Below are positions 37,476 through 47,483 of a stretch of DNA of 64,000 bases, one piece after another (position 1 is the stretch's first letter; each line of letters opens with the position of its first letter). This DNA comes from Kosakonia oryzendophytica. GTDB lineage: Bacteria > Pseudomonadota > Gammaproteobacteria > Enterobacterales > Enterobacteriaceae. The stretch lies in the NCBI RefSeq assembly GCF_900094925.1, contig NZ_FMAY01000005.1, positions 124,001 to 188,000 on the forward strand, written 5' to 3'. The position numbers and the translations under genes are program-made. The notes below the pieces were generated by a model. It was not told the origin of the DNA and did not search any database. It saw only the letters and a program-made list of their open reading frames with translations.

Positions 37476-37736
37476 ATGAATAAATACGTTTTTTATGCAA
37501 ATGATATCGCGATTAACGTTTACGCCAGGGACAGCGTGACGCCTGAAATTAAAAGCAAACTGAAAGCGGACGGTTTTTATAAACTGCCTTTTGACACCAC
37601 GGCGGAAAATGAATCCGTCGCGACGGATAAGATGATCACGCACTTTAAGGAAAATCTCCAGGCCCTTGAGGAGTTCGCAAAGGATTACGCTATCTCGTCG
37701 ACGATATTTGCCACTATTTATGCGTTATCCTCGTAA
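37476..37736 (+). CDS. Hypothetical protein (86 aa)
   Basis: A small, soluble, charged frame (MNKYVFYANDIAINVY...) with no signal peptide, no membrane segment and no recognised domain. It follows the diguanylate cyclase by 57 bp and a weak purine stretch (AAGAGAC) precedes ATG 37476. A C-terminal hydrophobic helix (SSTIFATIYALSS) is the only notable feature. The region is AT-richer than the backbone. It may be a third gene of the operon or the first gene of the accessory island. Confidence 0.55.
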   Translation: MNKYVFYANDIAINVYARDSVTPEIKSKLKADGFYKLPFDTTAENESVATDKMITHFKENLQALEEFAKDYAISSTIFATIYALSS

Positions 37737-38113
37737 AAGGTATTTTTACGTTCTGGACGGAAAAGAGCGGTGAGCGACTGGTGGTATGATTCAACGAAAA
37801 AACTCGCCGCTGAGATTACGGAGAACTGTGCGTTTTCGGAGAATGGGGCAAATATCAGTAGATTATTAGTGCCCTCAAGAAGAGATCAATTGGGTTACAC
37901 TGGTTAACGTTGTGTATTACCCAAAGACACAGTGACGGGAACGGTGAGGTGGGGAAGGCTGCTGAGTGCAAGGCGCGGATGTAACCAATTGCGCCGAATG
38001 GCAATGACTAATAGCGGTTCAGAACAGGAAAATGGCAGCCTAAACTGGTACAAGGATGTCATCGACACTAACGTTGCTCATGATGAACATGGAAACCAAT
38101 CAGGGAATAGTCA
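37737..38113. other. Accessory intergenic stretch with a possible short ORF
   Basis: About 380 bp of AT-richer DNA. One frame, GTG 37770 to TAA 37907 (45 codons, starting SDWWYDSTKKLAAEI), has protein-like composition and a GGAAAAGAG upstream, and may be a tiny gene or the end of a decayed one. Nothing else is recognised. Confidence 0.4.
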
Positions 38114-38578
38114 ATGGCTCGTCGACGTGAACTTCAAGGTATAGCTAACGCTCTTACAGGGAGCTTTGTTAGTCGAAATAACGACTTTAAAGGATACTGG
38201 TCTATTGGTCAGTTAAAATCATTAGCCATCAATAACGGCCTCACATCAATAACTTTTTCTCTTAGCACTCTTAAGATCAGTACCGTCTGTGATCTGCTCA
38301 GTTTTATTACGCATCACTACGCAGACATGCTCGAGAGCTTACTGATTAAACAGCAAGTACCTGAACGCTGGGTAAAAGAGGCTAACATTACGATCGACTT
38401 TAACGCTGATGCCGAGCATATCCAGTTGCATGAATGCTCAACCGCTGGGGAGCCTTTCCAGTGCAGTTGTCAGATAATAGATGATAATTTCCGTAATTAC
38501 TCTTCGATCATTTATGGTCTGTGCGCGCCTCATTCCGCTGCGAAAGAGTTAAAATCGACGCGGAAATTCACTTTGTAG
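38114..38578 (+). CDS. Hypothetical protein (154 aa)
   Basis: A 154-residue frame beginning MARRRELQGIANALTGSFVSRNNDFKGYW and containing a CxC pair (FQCSCQIIDD) in the C-terminal half. I have a weak impression of a widespread unnamed enterobacterial family with this N-terminus but cannot name it. There is no signal peptide or membrane helix; an alpha/beta mix is likely. The ribosome site is weak (AGGGAATAG before ATG 38114). Base composition is low GC for this window, fitting horizontally acquired DNA. Confidence 0.55.
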   Translation: MARRRELQGIANALTGSFVSRNNDFKGYWSIGQLKSLAINNGLTSITFSLSTLKISTVCDLLSFITHHYADMLESLLIKQQVPERWVKEANITIDFNADAEHIQLHECSTAGEPFQCSCQIIDDNFRNYSSIIYGLCAPHSAAKELKSTRKFTL

Positions 38579-38949
38579 ATCATAATATTAACTTAAGAAC
38601 CACGACTCATAGCCGCCTGTCGTGTATTACAGATGGCTGCTATGTGCAAGGAGCAGGCGTCACCGGCGGTATACGAAACCCAATAATTGCAAAACGAGGC
38701 TTAAGGCTTTCATATTAATCATAGCTGTAGATTTTAAAGGAAGGATGACGCCTTCTGTATGCGATTCTTGGGTACATTCCATGGAGTTGAACAAAATCAC
38801 TGACCTGAACTTTTCCATCAAAAATGCAGATATGTCCTGCGGAGCTTTCCGGATAGCCTGAAATCCCCAAGCCATTCTTATCCTGTCAGGATCTATTTCA
38901 TGTCGGATTATCCCTAACTATCTGTCTGTTCAGTGGGTAAATAAGCAGT
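38579..38949. other. Non-coding or decayed stretch of the island
   Basis: About 370 bp, AT-rich. Short frames exist on both strands (for example 38660-38875 minus) but none has a ribosome site or recognisable sequence. I see no insertion-sequence ends. Confidence 0.5.
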
Positions 38950-38979
38950 AATAAAGCCCGTGCCGGCACGGACTTTATT
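38950..38979 (-). terminator. Terminator of the DUF3828-type gene
   Basis: Read on the minus strand, AATAAAGTCCGTGCC and GGCACGGGCTTTATT are complementary over 15 bases with one G-T wobble, 19 bases past the stop at 38999. The 3' arm ends CTTTATTA. The wobble becomes a mismatch on the plus strand, so it favours the minus-strand gene. Confidence 0.7.
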
Positions 38980-38998
38980 AACCGAATAATATATGAAC

Positions 38999-39460
38999 TC
39001 AATAGAGCTTCTGCTCGATATGGTTTCCGGCATCAATCACCCGCCAGATTTTCCATTCTCCATCTTCCTTATGGGTCCAGACCTGCAAATGCTTCAATTT
39101 ATTGTCCTGTATACCCAACCAGACATCCAGCTTCATACTGTCACCATCACGATAAGCAGGGGATACTTTCATACGTGGTATCCATGCAGGATCATAATCC
39201 TGAGCATAAATAAAATAATCCGCCTCAAGTAATTCCTGCTCAGGCATTTCATAAATAGCGGCCATACGTGCCAGTAATTTTTTTGACACCCACTGATGCA
39301 TTTTATCCATTTTGATAATGTCACCTGATGGTGTCTTATCATATTCATGTAAATAGAATGAATAAAAATCAGTCATGCTTTTCTGAATATCCGTCTCAGT
39401 ATTTGAGCTGGCAAAAGGAATATAAATAGCCAGTAACAAGGTAAGCAGGTAACGCATCAT
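38999..39460 (-). CDS. DUF3828-type secreted protein, candidate immunity protein
   Basis: A 153-residue protein with a Sec signal (MMRYLLTLLLAIYIPFASS) and no lipobox. The mature part, DFYSFYLHEYD ... WIPRMKVSPAYRDGDSMKLDVWLGI ... HLQVWTHKEDGEWKIWRVID, has the DUF3828 cystatin/NTF2-like strand pattern seen in YbjP-like proteins. Its start overlaps the stop of the truncated amidase gene by four bases (ATGA). A periplasmic protein encoded directly after a peptidoglycan amidase is the usual layout of an effector-immunity pair, so it may be an orphan immunity protein; that is inference. Confidence 0.65.
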   Translation of the reverse strand: MMRYLLTLLLAIYIPFASSNTETDIQKSMTDFYSFYLHEYDKTPSGDIIKMDKMHQWVSKKLLARMAAIYEMPEQELLEADYFIYAQDYDPAWIPRMKVSPAYRDGDSMKLDVWLGIQDNKLKHLQVWTHKEDGEWKIWRVIDAGNHIEQKLY

Positions 39461-39660
39461 TTTTCCCTGTAAATAACATAAGGTAGGCGGAATTGCCGGT
39501 ACTTAGGTCCCGGGTACATATCCCTTTGTTTGAAATCAGCATACCCTGTTTTACCCTCAAACATCGTCATATGGCCGATTCCGTTCCCGCCTTGGTAAGG
39601 CTGAATAATCGCAACATCACCTTTCTCTGGCGTTGCTGACTGTGGCAATGCAAGGTACTG
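39457..39660 (-). pseudogene. 5'-truncated CHAP/NlpC-like amidase, possible T6SS effector remnant
   Basis: The minus-strand frame encodes the C-terminal half of a cysteine amidase: KGDVAIIQPYQGG, the catalytic-His motif GIGHMTMFEG, then FKQRDMYPGPKYRQFRLPY. No ATG is found; the frame reads back through FQYLALPQ and then into unrelated sequence of the frm promoter side, so the part with the catalytic Cys is gone. Genes of this shape followed by a small secreted immunity protein are typical type VI secretion effector loci. No vgrG, rhs or hcp is in the window. Confidence 0.6.
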
Positions 39661-39753
39661 AAATGTACGCCTTATGAGGTCACCGATAAAGACCTTGTGA
39701 CATTCACAATACCCACATAAAACCTGACGTTTACAGCAAAACCACCTCCCATG

Positions 39754-39776
39754 TAGTATACCCCCCTATAGTATGC
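39754..39776 (+). promoter_or_regulatory. FrmR operator upstream of frmRA
   Basis: TAGTATA, a run of six C, then TATAGTATG: AT-rich inverted arms around a C-tract, the typical CsoR/RcnR-family operator and very like the E. coli frm operator as remembered. It ends 10 bases before the frmR start, over the promoter. Confidence 0.75.
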
Positions 39777-39786
39777 AGGAGATTTT

Positions 39787-40062
39787 ATGCCACATTCACC
39801 TGAAGACAAAAAACGGGCGTTGACGCGTGTTCGTCGTATCCGCGGGCAGGTTGATGCACTGGAACGTGCGCTGGAAAGCGGTGAGCCTTGCATCGCGATT
39901 TTGCAACAAATCGCCGCCATTCGCGGCGCAGCCAACGGCCTGATGGGCGAAATGGTTGAAATTCACCTCAAAGATGAACTGGTCGCTGGCGACACCACAG
40001 CCGATCAACGTGCGGTGCGCATGGCGGAAGTCGGTCATCTTTTGCGCTCTTATCTAAAATAA
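39787..40062 (+). CDS. frmR: Formaldehyde-sensing repressor FrmR
   Basis: A 91-residue CsoR/RcnR-family all-helical repressor (DUF156). It starts MPHSPEDKKRALTRVRRIRGQVDALERALE; the sensing Cys36 is in GEPCIAIL and a family His follows at about 61 (VEIHLK). In E. coli, formaldehyde crosslinks Pro2 and Cys35 (numbering without Met) and releases the operator; both residues are present here. It is upstream of frmA, 33 bp apart, in one operon. Confidence 0.9.
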   Translation: MPHSPEDKKRALTRVRRIRGQVDALERALESGEPCIAILQQIAAIRGAANGLMGEMVEIHLKDELVAGDTTADQRAVRMAEVGHLLRSYLK

Positions 40063-41214
<1,152 letters not shown>

Positions 41215-41223
41215 TCCCGCCTC

Positions 41224-41250
41224 ACGCCAGCGGTGTAACCGCTGGCGTCA
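41224..41250 (+). terminator. Terminator of frmRA
   Basis: ACGCCAGCGG (41224-41233), loop TGTAA, CCGCTGGCGT (41239-41248): a perfect 10-bp stem 10 bases after the frmA stop. Only a weak T-rich flank (CATTAATCT) follows. Confidence 0.65.
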
Positions 41251-41290
41251 TTAATCTCCAAATCTGTGACCGCTGTATCGCTTTTCGCCA

Positions 41291-41317
41291 TAAGAATAAT
41301 CCAATTATTGCCGATGC
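41291..41317 (+). promoter_or_regulatory. Sigma-28 (FliA) promoter of trg
   Basis: TAAG, 15 bases, then GCCGATGC. The sigma-28 consensus is TAAA-N15-GCCGATAA, so spacing is exact and most bases match. It lies about 50 bases upstream of the chemoreceptor start and is the expected class for a motility gene. Confidence 0.75.
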
Positions 41318-41368
41318 CTATATATCATCCCTGATGTACGTATCAGATCAATATGAGAGTCGATAGCC

Positions 41369-43069
41369 ATGGATAACAAAGCAGCAATGCAAAAAACACA
41401 AGGCATTGGATTTATGCACAATATTCGCCTGGTTCCCCTGTTTTCAGCTATTCTCGGCGGCATCCTGATGCTGTTTGCATTAAGTTCAGGCCTGGCAGGC
41501 TACTTCCTGATGCAAGCAGACCGCGACCAGCAGGATGTGACGAAAGAAATTCAGGTGCGCATGGGATTATCTAACAGCTCTAATAACTTACGCATCGCAC
41601 GTCTCAACCTGATCCACGCAGGTGCGGCCAGCCGCATCGCCGAAATGGATGATATGAAAAAAAACGTGTCTGACGCCGAAAAGCGTATCCAGCAGTCGTC
41701 GGATAGCTTTAAACAATATATGGAACGTTCGGTAAAAACCCCGGCGGACCAGGCGCTGGATGATGATCTGACCACCCGGTTTAATGCCTACATCGCGGGC
41801 ATGCAACCGATGCTGAAATATGCCAAAAACGGCATGTTCGAAGCCATTATTAACCACGAAAGTGAACAAGCCCGCGTGCTGGACAACACCTATAACGAGG
41901 TGTTGCTGAAAGCCATTCAAATTCGTACTGAACGTGCGCAGCACTTGACCGAAGAAGCGCACAGCCGCACACAGCTTGGTCTGATGTTTATGGCGGCCGC
42001 GTTTGCCTTTGCGCTGGTGCTGACTGTGATCACCTTCACCGTGCTGCGCCGCGTGGTCATTAACCCGCTGCAACGTGCCGCACAGCGCATTGCGCGCATT
42101 GCCTCCGGGGATTTGACCGTCGCGGACGAAGCGGCAGGTCGCAGTGAAATTGGTCGTCTCAGCAGTGACTTGCAGGCAATGCAGCATTCACTGGTAACGA
42201 CTGTCTCTACGGTTCGTCAGGGGGCAGAAGAGATCTACCGTGGTACCAGCGAAATCTCTGCCGGTAATACCGATCTTTCCTCCCGTACCGAGCAGCAGGC
42301 GGCGGCTATTGAAGAGACGGCAGCCAGCATGGAGCAACTGACGGCAACGGTGAAACAGAACGCCGACAACGCCCACCATGCCAGCAACCTGGCACGCGAT
42401 GCTTCCGGCAAAGCCACCAAAGGCGGGCAGATTGTGTCTGGCGTCGTGCAGACGATGGGCAATATTACCTCCAGCTCCCGCAAAATCTCTGAAATCACCG
42501 CAGTGATTAACAGTATTGCCTTCCAGACCAATATCCTGGCGCTGAACGCCGCCGTTGAAGCCGCGCGTGCGGGTGAGCAGGGGCGTGGCTTCGCCGTGGT
42601 TGCGAGTGAGGTGCGTACGCTGGCCAGCCGCAGTGCGCAGGCCGCGAAAGAGATCGAAGCGCTGATCAGCGACTCCGTCAGCCTGATTGAACAAGGGTCG
42701 GGTGAGGTGGTTGCGGCAGGTGAAACCATGGAAGAGATCGTGACGGCCGTCAAACGCGTGACCGATATCATGCTGGAGATTGCCGCTGCCTCTGACGAAC
42801 AGAGCAAAGGTATTACGCAGGTCAGCCAGGCGATCACGGAAATGGATAATGTGACGCAACAGAACGCCTCGCTGGTGGAAGAAGCTTCTGCTGCTGCGGC
42901 ATCGCTGGAAGAGCAGGCTGCGCGCCTGACCGAAGCGGTGGGGGCATTTCGTCTGAGTGGTGCTGCGCCGCAGCGTAGTGCATCATCATCATCATCGTCG
43001 TCAACGCCGAAAGCCCTTAAATCGCAGCGTCCTGCGCTGGTGAACGGTGAGAACTGGGAAACGTTCTGA
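41369..43069 (+). CDS. trg: Methyl-accepting chemotaxis protein Trg, with NWETF tail
   Basis: About 566 residues. TM1 and flank ([28 protein letters not shown]) are closely similar to E. coli Trg, as is the start of the periplasmic helix ([14 protein letters not shown]), and the position before ydcI matches. Then come TM2 (about 207-230), HAMP, and the MA domain with the tip [21 protein letters not shown]. coli Trg senses ribose and galactose through RbsB and MglB. The protein ends NWETF, the CheR/CheB tether that E. coli Trg lacks, after a serine-rich linker. A sigma-28 promoter and a good terminator bracket it. ATG 41369 is chosen; a later Met at residue 16 is possible. Confidence 0.85.
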   Translation: MDNKAAMQKTQGIGFMHNIRLVPLFSAILGGILMLFALSSGLAGYFLMQADRDQQDVTKEIQVRMGLSNSSNNLRIARLNLIHAGAASRIAEMDDMKKNVSDAEKRIQQSSDSFKQYMERSVKTPADQALDDDLTTRFNAYIAGMQPMLKYAKNGMFEAIINHESEQARVLDNTYNEVLLKAIQIRTERAQHLTEEAHSRTQLGLMFMAAAFAFALVLTVITFTVLRRVVINPLQRAAQRIARIASGDLTVADEAAGRSEIGRLSSDLQAMQHSLVTTVSTVRQGAEEIYRGTSEISAGNTDLSSRTEQQAAAIEETAASMEQLTATVKQNADNAHHASNLARDASGKATKGGQIVSGVVQTMGNITSSSRKISEITAVINSIAFQTNILALNAAVEAARAGEQGRGFAVVASEVRTLASRSAQAAKEIEALISDSVSLIEQGSGEVVAAGETMEEIVTAVKRVTDIMLEIAAASDEQSKGITQVSQAITEMDNVTQQNASLVEEASAAAASLEEQAARLTEAVGAFRLSGAAPQRSASSSSSSSTPKALKSQRPALVNGENWETF

Positions 43070-43090
43070 TTGCCAGACCCGAAACACGAA

Positions 43091-43114
43091 AGAGGCCGTA
43101 AGGCCTCTTTTTTT
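43091..43114 (+). terminator. Intrinsic terminator of trg
   Basis: AGAGGCC (43091-43097), loop GTAA, GGCCTCT (43102-43108), followed by a run of T to 43114. Confidence 0.9.
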
Positions 43115-43279
43115 GGGGCCTGAATCTGGGGGATCCGTATGCCCGTGCTATCGTCAGAAACGGGGCAGCGTGAAGCTATTTGTCAAATCCACTGACGGGT
43201 TTCCGGCGGCGGAAAGAGAAATGCCACCGGGCATCACTGCCAGGTGGCATCGCTATTTTATCCTCAACGCCAGGGATGA

Positions 43280-43960
43280 TTAAATAAAGCTGTCATCATC
43301 GTTGCTATAGTCGCTGTCATCGAAATCATCATCCTGATAGTTGTCGTTATCCGTCTGGTACGGATCGTTACTGTCGAGGAAATGCGAGTCAGAAACATCG
43401 TTAAAACGGTCGTTCTGTCCTGCATCAAACGCCGTACCACCTGTGGTCGTCGCGGGCTCTTCAATGATGTTGACGATCTCTTCCGGACGGGACTGATGGA
43501 ACATACTGGTCAGCATCTCGGCAAGCACCACGCCGCCCGCGACGCCCGCAGCCGTTTGCAATGCGCCAGCCATAAAACCGCCGCCGCGAGGCGTGGACGC
43601 CGCCTGGCGCGCATAGTCAGGCGCGGGTTGCGGTGGTGGGGTCCAGTTATTTTCCGGCTGTGCGCTCTGGCTCTTACCGCCACCGAACAACCCGCCAAGG
43701 AAGCTGCCGCCTGTTGATGTCGCTTTGCTTTTTTGCGCCGCCAGCTCGCTTTCCAGCTCCTGGACTCTGGCTTGCAGACGTTTCAGTGCGGCTTCCTGAA
43801 TCAAAATGGATTGCGCCATATAGTAGGGCGCAGCAGGTTGCTGCTTAACGAACTCCGCAATTTGCCGCTCTGCGTCAGCATCCCGTTGGCTGTTCTGCTG
43901 CTCAGTCTGTTTCAGACGCTGAAAAAGGCCGTTGATAAGCTGCTGTTCTTCATATTGCAT
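43280..43960 (-). CDS. DUF2076 protein with acidic disordered tail
   Basis: A 226-residue protein with the DUF2076 order: N-terminal helix pair MQYEEQQLINGLFQRLKQTEQQN ... DADAERQIAEFVKQQPAAPYYMAQSILIQEAALK, a coiled coil LQARVQELESELAAQKS, glycine-rich linkers (GGSFLGGLFGGG), a hydrophobic helix GALQTAAGVAGGVVLAEMLTS, and a tail rich in Asp, Asn, Ser and Tyr. The function is unknown; homologues are called putative periplasmic ligand-binding but no Sec signal is visible. ATG 43960 has GAAGG 8 bases upstream; longer frames are leader. Confidence 0.8.
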   Translation of the reverse strand: MQYEEQQLINGLFQRLKQTEQQNSQRDADAERQIAEFVKQQPAAPYYMAQSILIQEAALKRLQARVQELESELAAQKSKATSTGGSFLGGLFGGGKSQSAQPENNWTPPPQPAPDYARQAASTPRGGGFMAGALQTAAGVAGGVVLAEMLTSMFHQSRPEEIVNIIEEPATTTGGTAFDAGQNDRFNDVSDSHFLDSNDPYQTDNDNYQDDDFDDSDYSNDDDSFI

Positions 43961-44068
43961 GGCAATAACCTTCCGGTCGCTATGATGGATATGATTGAGT
44001 TTATCAGTGCCACGAATACGTGTCTGGCGAGTGAAATGTTTGTTTAAGATTGGTTGCAGCGATGACGT

Positions 44069-44094
44069 AAAAAAGGCCCGAATCGGGCCTTTTA
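44069..44094 (-). terminator. Intrinsic terminator of the YdeP-family gene
   Basis: On the minus strand AAGGCCCG, loop ATT, CGGGCCTT followed by TTTT, about 30 bases after the stop at 44122. The T-run on the other strand is short. Confidence 0.85.
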
Positions 44095-44121
44095 CATCCA
44101 TGACGACGTACCGGGTCAACC

Positions 44122-46419
44122 TCAGGCAATTCGCAGGGTGTCGCGAGGTCGGGACGGGGTGATAACGACCGGAATAGATTTGGATGTCGGGGTGCCGGTC
44201 CCCTCGCCAAAACGGGTCAGGGGAACCAGTGGGTTCGTTTCCGGGTAGTACGCTGCCAGATTCCCGCGCGGGATGTTATAAGCAACGAGACGGAAATCTT
44301 CTACCCGGCGCACAATCCCATCGGTGGAGCAGGTCTCAATGTTAACCCGATCGCCGTCCGCTAACCCCAGCGACTGAATGTCGTCCGGGTGCATAAACAC
44401 CACATCGCGCTGCCCGTAAACGCCACGGTATCGATCATCAAGTCCATAAATGGTGGTGTTGTACTGATCGTGAGAGCGCAGGGTTTGCAGAACAAATGGC
44501 GCGTCCGTTTCCGGGCATACCGATTGCGGCAGCGGTGCTGCACTGAATTCCGCTTTCCCGGAGGGCGTGTTAAAGCGCCGTTCGGCTGCGGCGTTCCCCA
44601 GCCAGAACCCGCCTGGCGCTTCGCAGCGGGCGTTGAAGTTCTGAAAACCGGGCAGTGTGGCGGCAATGTGATCGCGGATCAGGTTGTAATCGTCTGCCAG
44701 CGCCAGCCAGTCCAGCTTTTCTGTACCGAGAGTGGCATGCGCGATCCCGGCGACAATGGCCGTTTCAGAGCGTTGCGTTGCAGCCAGCGGTTTACCGATC
44801 CCTTCCGAGGCATGGACCATGCTGAAGGAGTCCTCCACCGTCACAAACTGGCGGCCGGTTGCTTGCACATCCTCTTCTGTGCGCCCCAGCGTTGGCAGGA
44901 TCAGCGACTGTTTGCCTGGCATCAGGTGGCTGCGGTTCAGTTTGGTGCTGATATAGACCGTCAACCCGCAGCGGCGCAGCGCTTCGCAGGTAAGTGGTGT
45001 GTCCGGCGCGGCGGCGGCGAGGTTACCGCCTAAGGCGATCAGCACTTTCACCTCGTCACGCAGCATCGCCTGAATGGCATCCACCGTATGGTGGCCGCGT
45101 GCGCGCGGGGGTTCAAAATTGAAATGGCGGGCGAGGCTATCCAGCAGCGCTGCCGGGGGCTTCTCATCAATGCCCATTGTGCGGTTACCCTGCACATTGC
45201 TGTGGCCGCGTACCGGGCAGAGCCCCGCACCAGGTTTACCAAGATGACCGCCCAGCAGTTGCAGGTTGGTGATTTCACGCACCGTGTCCAGCGAGTGTTT
45301 ATGCTGGGTAATGCCCATTGCCCAGGTGCAGATCACCCGTTCAGCCTGCTGCCAGACGGCTGCAGCATCACGCAGTTGCTGTTGATGTAAACCGGATTGC
45401 TGTTCAATGGTGCTCCAGTCGGTGGCGTCGATTTGCGCAAACCATGCCTCAATGCCCTGAGTGTGCTGTGCAATAAACGCGTCGTCGAAGATCCCTGTTT
45501 CACCGGCGGCAAGGCGCTGGCGCTGGGTCTCCAGCAACGCTTTGGCGATCCCGCGTACGGCAGCCATATCACCGCCCAGATTCGGCTGGTAGTAAGAGGA
45601 ACTGATCACGCCCGCCATCGGCGTCACCACTTCCAGCGGTTTTTGCGGGTCGGCAAAACGCTCGAGGCCCCGCTCGCGCAGGGTATTAAAGGTCACGATC
45701 CGTGCACCGCGATCGGCAGCATGGCGCAGGCTGTGCAGCATACGCGGGTGGTTGGTTCCGGGGTTTTGCCCGAACACAAAAATGGCATCCGCTTTGTCAA
45801 AGTCGGCGAGATGAATCGTACCTTTACCGACGCCAATGCTGCGTTTTAGCCCTGCACCGCTTGCTTCGTGGCACATATTAGAACAGTCAGGGAAGTTATT
45901 GGTGCCGACCATGCGGCCAAATAACTGGTAGAGATAAGATGCTTCGTTACTGGCGCGGCCGGAGGTGTAGAGTTCCATCTGATCCGGGTTATCCATCGCC
46001 CGAATATGCTCAGCAATCATCGTCAGGGCATCGTCCCAGCTCACCGGCTCATAGTGATCGGTTTGTGGGTTGTAACGCAGCGGTTCGGTCAGTCGCCCCT
46101 GGTACTCAAGGAAGTAGTCACTTTGACGGGTGAGGGCGCTCACGCTGTGTTGCGCAAAGAAGGTGGCGTCAATCTGCCGACGGGTGGCTTCCCATGTCAC
46201 GGCCTTGGCGCCGTTTTCACAAAAACTGAAGGTGCTTTTATTGTCGTCGCCCCAGGCACAACCAGGACAGTCAAAGCCGCGGGCTTTATTCATGCGCAGC
46301 AGGTTGCGCATATTCTTGAGGGCATTTTTGCTGTCAATAACGAAGCGTGTGGTTGCTTCAAGCGAACCCAGACCACCGGCAGCAGCGTGGTAAGGTTTGA
46401 TAGCCGTTTTGAATTTCAT
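44122..46419 (-). CDS. FdhF/YdeP-family molybdopterin oxidoreductase
   Basis: A 765-residue MGD-enzyme. The N-terminal iron-sulfur motif is reduced to CPGCAWGD (about 51-58), as in the YdeP group, and is followed by YTSGRASNEASYLYQLFGRMVGTNNFPDCSNMCHEASG, GQNPGTNHPRMLH, and the C-terminal cap LRSHDQYNTTIYGLDDRYRG. There is no Tat signal, so it is cytoplasmic. E. coli YdeP is linked to acid resistance; the substrate of this family is unknown. It may or may not be the ydeP orthologue, so no symbol is given. A plain ATG start matches the family N-terminus MKFKTAIKPYHAAAGG. Confidence 0.88.
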   Translation of the reverse strand: MKFKTAIKPYHAAAGGLGSLEATTRFVIDSKNALKNMRNLLRMNKARGFDCPGCAWGDDNKSTFSFCENGAKAVTWEATRRQIDATFFAQHSVSALTRQSDYFLEYQGRLTEPLRYNPQTDHYEPVSWDDALTMIAEHIRAMDNPDQMELYTSGRASNEASYLYQLFGRMVGTNNFPDCSNMCHEASGAGLKRSIGVGKGTIHLADFDKADAIFVFGQNPGTNHPRMLHSLRHAADRGARIVTFNTLRERGLERFADPQKPLEVVTPMAGVISSSYYQPNLGGDMAAVRGIAKALLETQRQRLAAGETGIFDDAFIAQHTQGIEAWFAQIDATDWSTIEQQSGLHQQQLRDAAAVWQQAERVICTWAMGITQHKHSLDTVREITNLQLLGGHLGKPGAGLCPVRGHSNVQGNRTMGIDEKPPAALLDSLARHFNFEPPRARGHHTVDAIQAMLRDEVKVLIALGGNLAAAAPDTPLTCEALRRCGLTVYISTKLNRSHLMPGKQSLILPTLGRTEEDVQATGRQFVTVEDSFSMVHASEGIGKPLAATQRSETAIVAGIAHATLGTEKLDWLALADDYNLIRDHIAATLPGFQNFNARCEAPGGFWLGNAAAERRFNTPSGKAEFSAAPLPQSVCPETDAPFVLQTLRSHDQYNTTIYGLDDRYRGVYGQRDVVFMHPDDIQSLGLADGDRVNIETCSTDGIVRRVEDFRLVAYNIPRGNLAAYYPETNPLVPLTRFGEGTGTPTSKSIPVVITPSRPRDTLRIA

Positions 46420-46559
46420 CTGTTCTTCCGGAGACGGATTGTTACAGCGTTAGTCTAATTTGCGTAACAACAACCCTTAATTAACAACTCCTTTTATCAC
46501 ACAAGCAACGCAATGTTTACTCTTTGCGCAACGAGACGCACAGATCGCCATGCCAGGGA

Positions 46560-47483
46560 TCACCCCGGCATGATTTTCCGAATGGCGCTAATCAGCGTAT
46601 GCGCGGCCGGGGGAAGCGGCGTATCGACACGGGTGATAATGCCAATCGGATCGCCAACACCCGGTGGGGCAATCGGCAACTCCACAAGCGTACCCACACG
46701 CAGATCGTCTTTTACTGCACCGGACGGCACAAACCAGACATAGTCATGATCGACAGTCAGCTGGCGCGACAATGACGCCGAAAGGGTCTCAATACAGCCA
46801 GAGGGTAACCGGCAGTTTTGACTACTGAGCAGATCTTCCGCGTTTTGCCGTGGTACCGTGCCTTCCGGTAAGACGACGACCGGCCACTCAAGGACGCGGC
46901 TTAGCGTCACCGTGGTTTGCAACAATGGGTGACGAGGGCGCACCACCAGTTTCAGCGACTCCAGAAACAACAACTCATAATTCAGCCCGGTCATCAGTTC
47001 CGGATCGGACATGCGTCCGATGCCGAGATCCAGTTCGCCGGACTTCAGCCCGGCCAGCAACATTGGATTGTTAGCGGTGGCCACCTGAATAGTGAGATCC
47101 GGTTGCTGCTTATGTAGTTGACCAATCACGCCGGGCAAAATACCCAGCGCGGCGGTGGGTAGCGCACCGATACGGATCACATCTGTTTTTTGCTCATATT
47201 TGTAGTTCAGCGATTGCCCGGCGATATTCACCGCGTCCAGCACGCGCACTGCATGGGTGAGAAACTGCTCGCCCACCACCGTCAGTTGCGCCCCCATGCG
47301 CCCCCGTTCAAATAACCGTTTACCGGTCAGTTGTTCCAGTTCGTTGAGGGTCTTTGACAGTGCTGGTTGGCTCAGGTTAAGGGTTTCAGCCGCGCGCCCC
47401 AGAGTTCCCTGCTGAGCGACGGCAACGAAAGTATGTAAATGGCGCAGACGTATGCGCTGTGAAAACAGGCCGTTTTTTTCCAT
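46560..47483 (-). CDS. ydcI: LysR-type regulator YdcI
   Basis: A 307-residue LTTR equal in length to E. coli YdcI and very similar: MEKNGLFSQRIRLRHLHTFV, HTH TLGRAAETLNLSQPALSKTLNELEQLTG, and an effector domain with GIGRMSDPELMTGLNYELLFLESLKLVVRP. YdcI affects pH and acid stress responses in enterobacteria and binds its own promoter. It is divergent from ydcJ across a 301-bp gap. Confidence 0.94.
   Translation of the reverse strand: MEKNGLFSQRIRLRHLHTFVAVAQQGTLGRAAETLNLSQPALSKTLNELEQLTGKRLFERGRMGAQLTVVGEQFLTHAVRVLDAVNIAGQSLNYKYEQKTDVIRIGALPTAALGILPGVIGQLHKQQPDLTIQVATANNPMLLAGLKSGELDLGIGRMSDPELMTGLNYELLFLESLKLVVRPRHPLLQTTVTLSRVLEWPVVVLPEGTVPRQNAEDLLSSQNCRLPSGCIETLSASLSRQLTVDHDYVWFVPSGAVKDDLRVGTLVELPIAPPGVGDPIGIITRVDTPLPPAAHTLISAIRKIMPG

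Noticed and set aside
38660-38875. 71-codon minus-strand ORF in the AT-rich island
   Set aside because: No ribosome site and no similarity that I recognise; random open frame is as likely.
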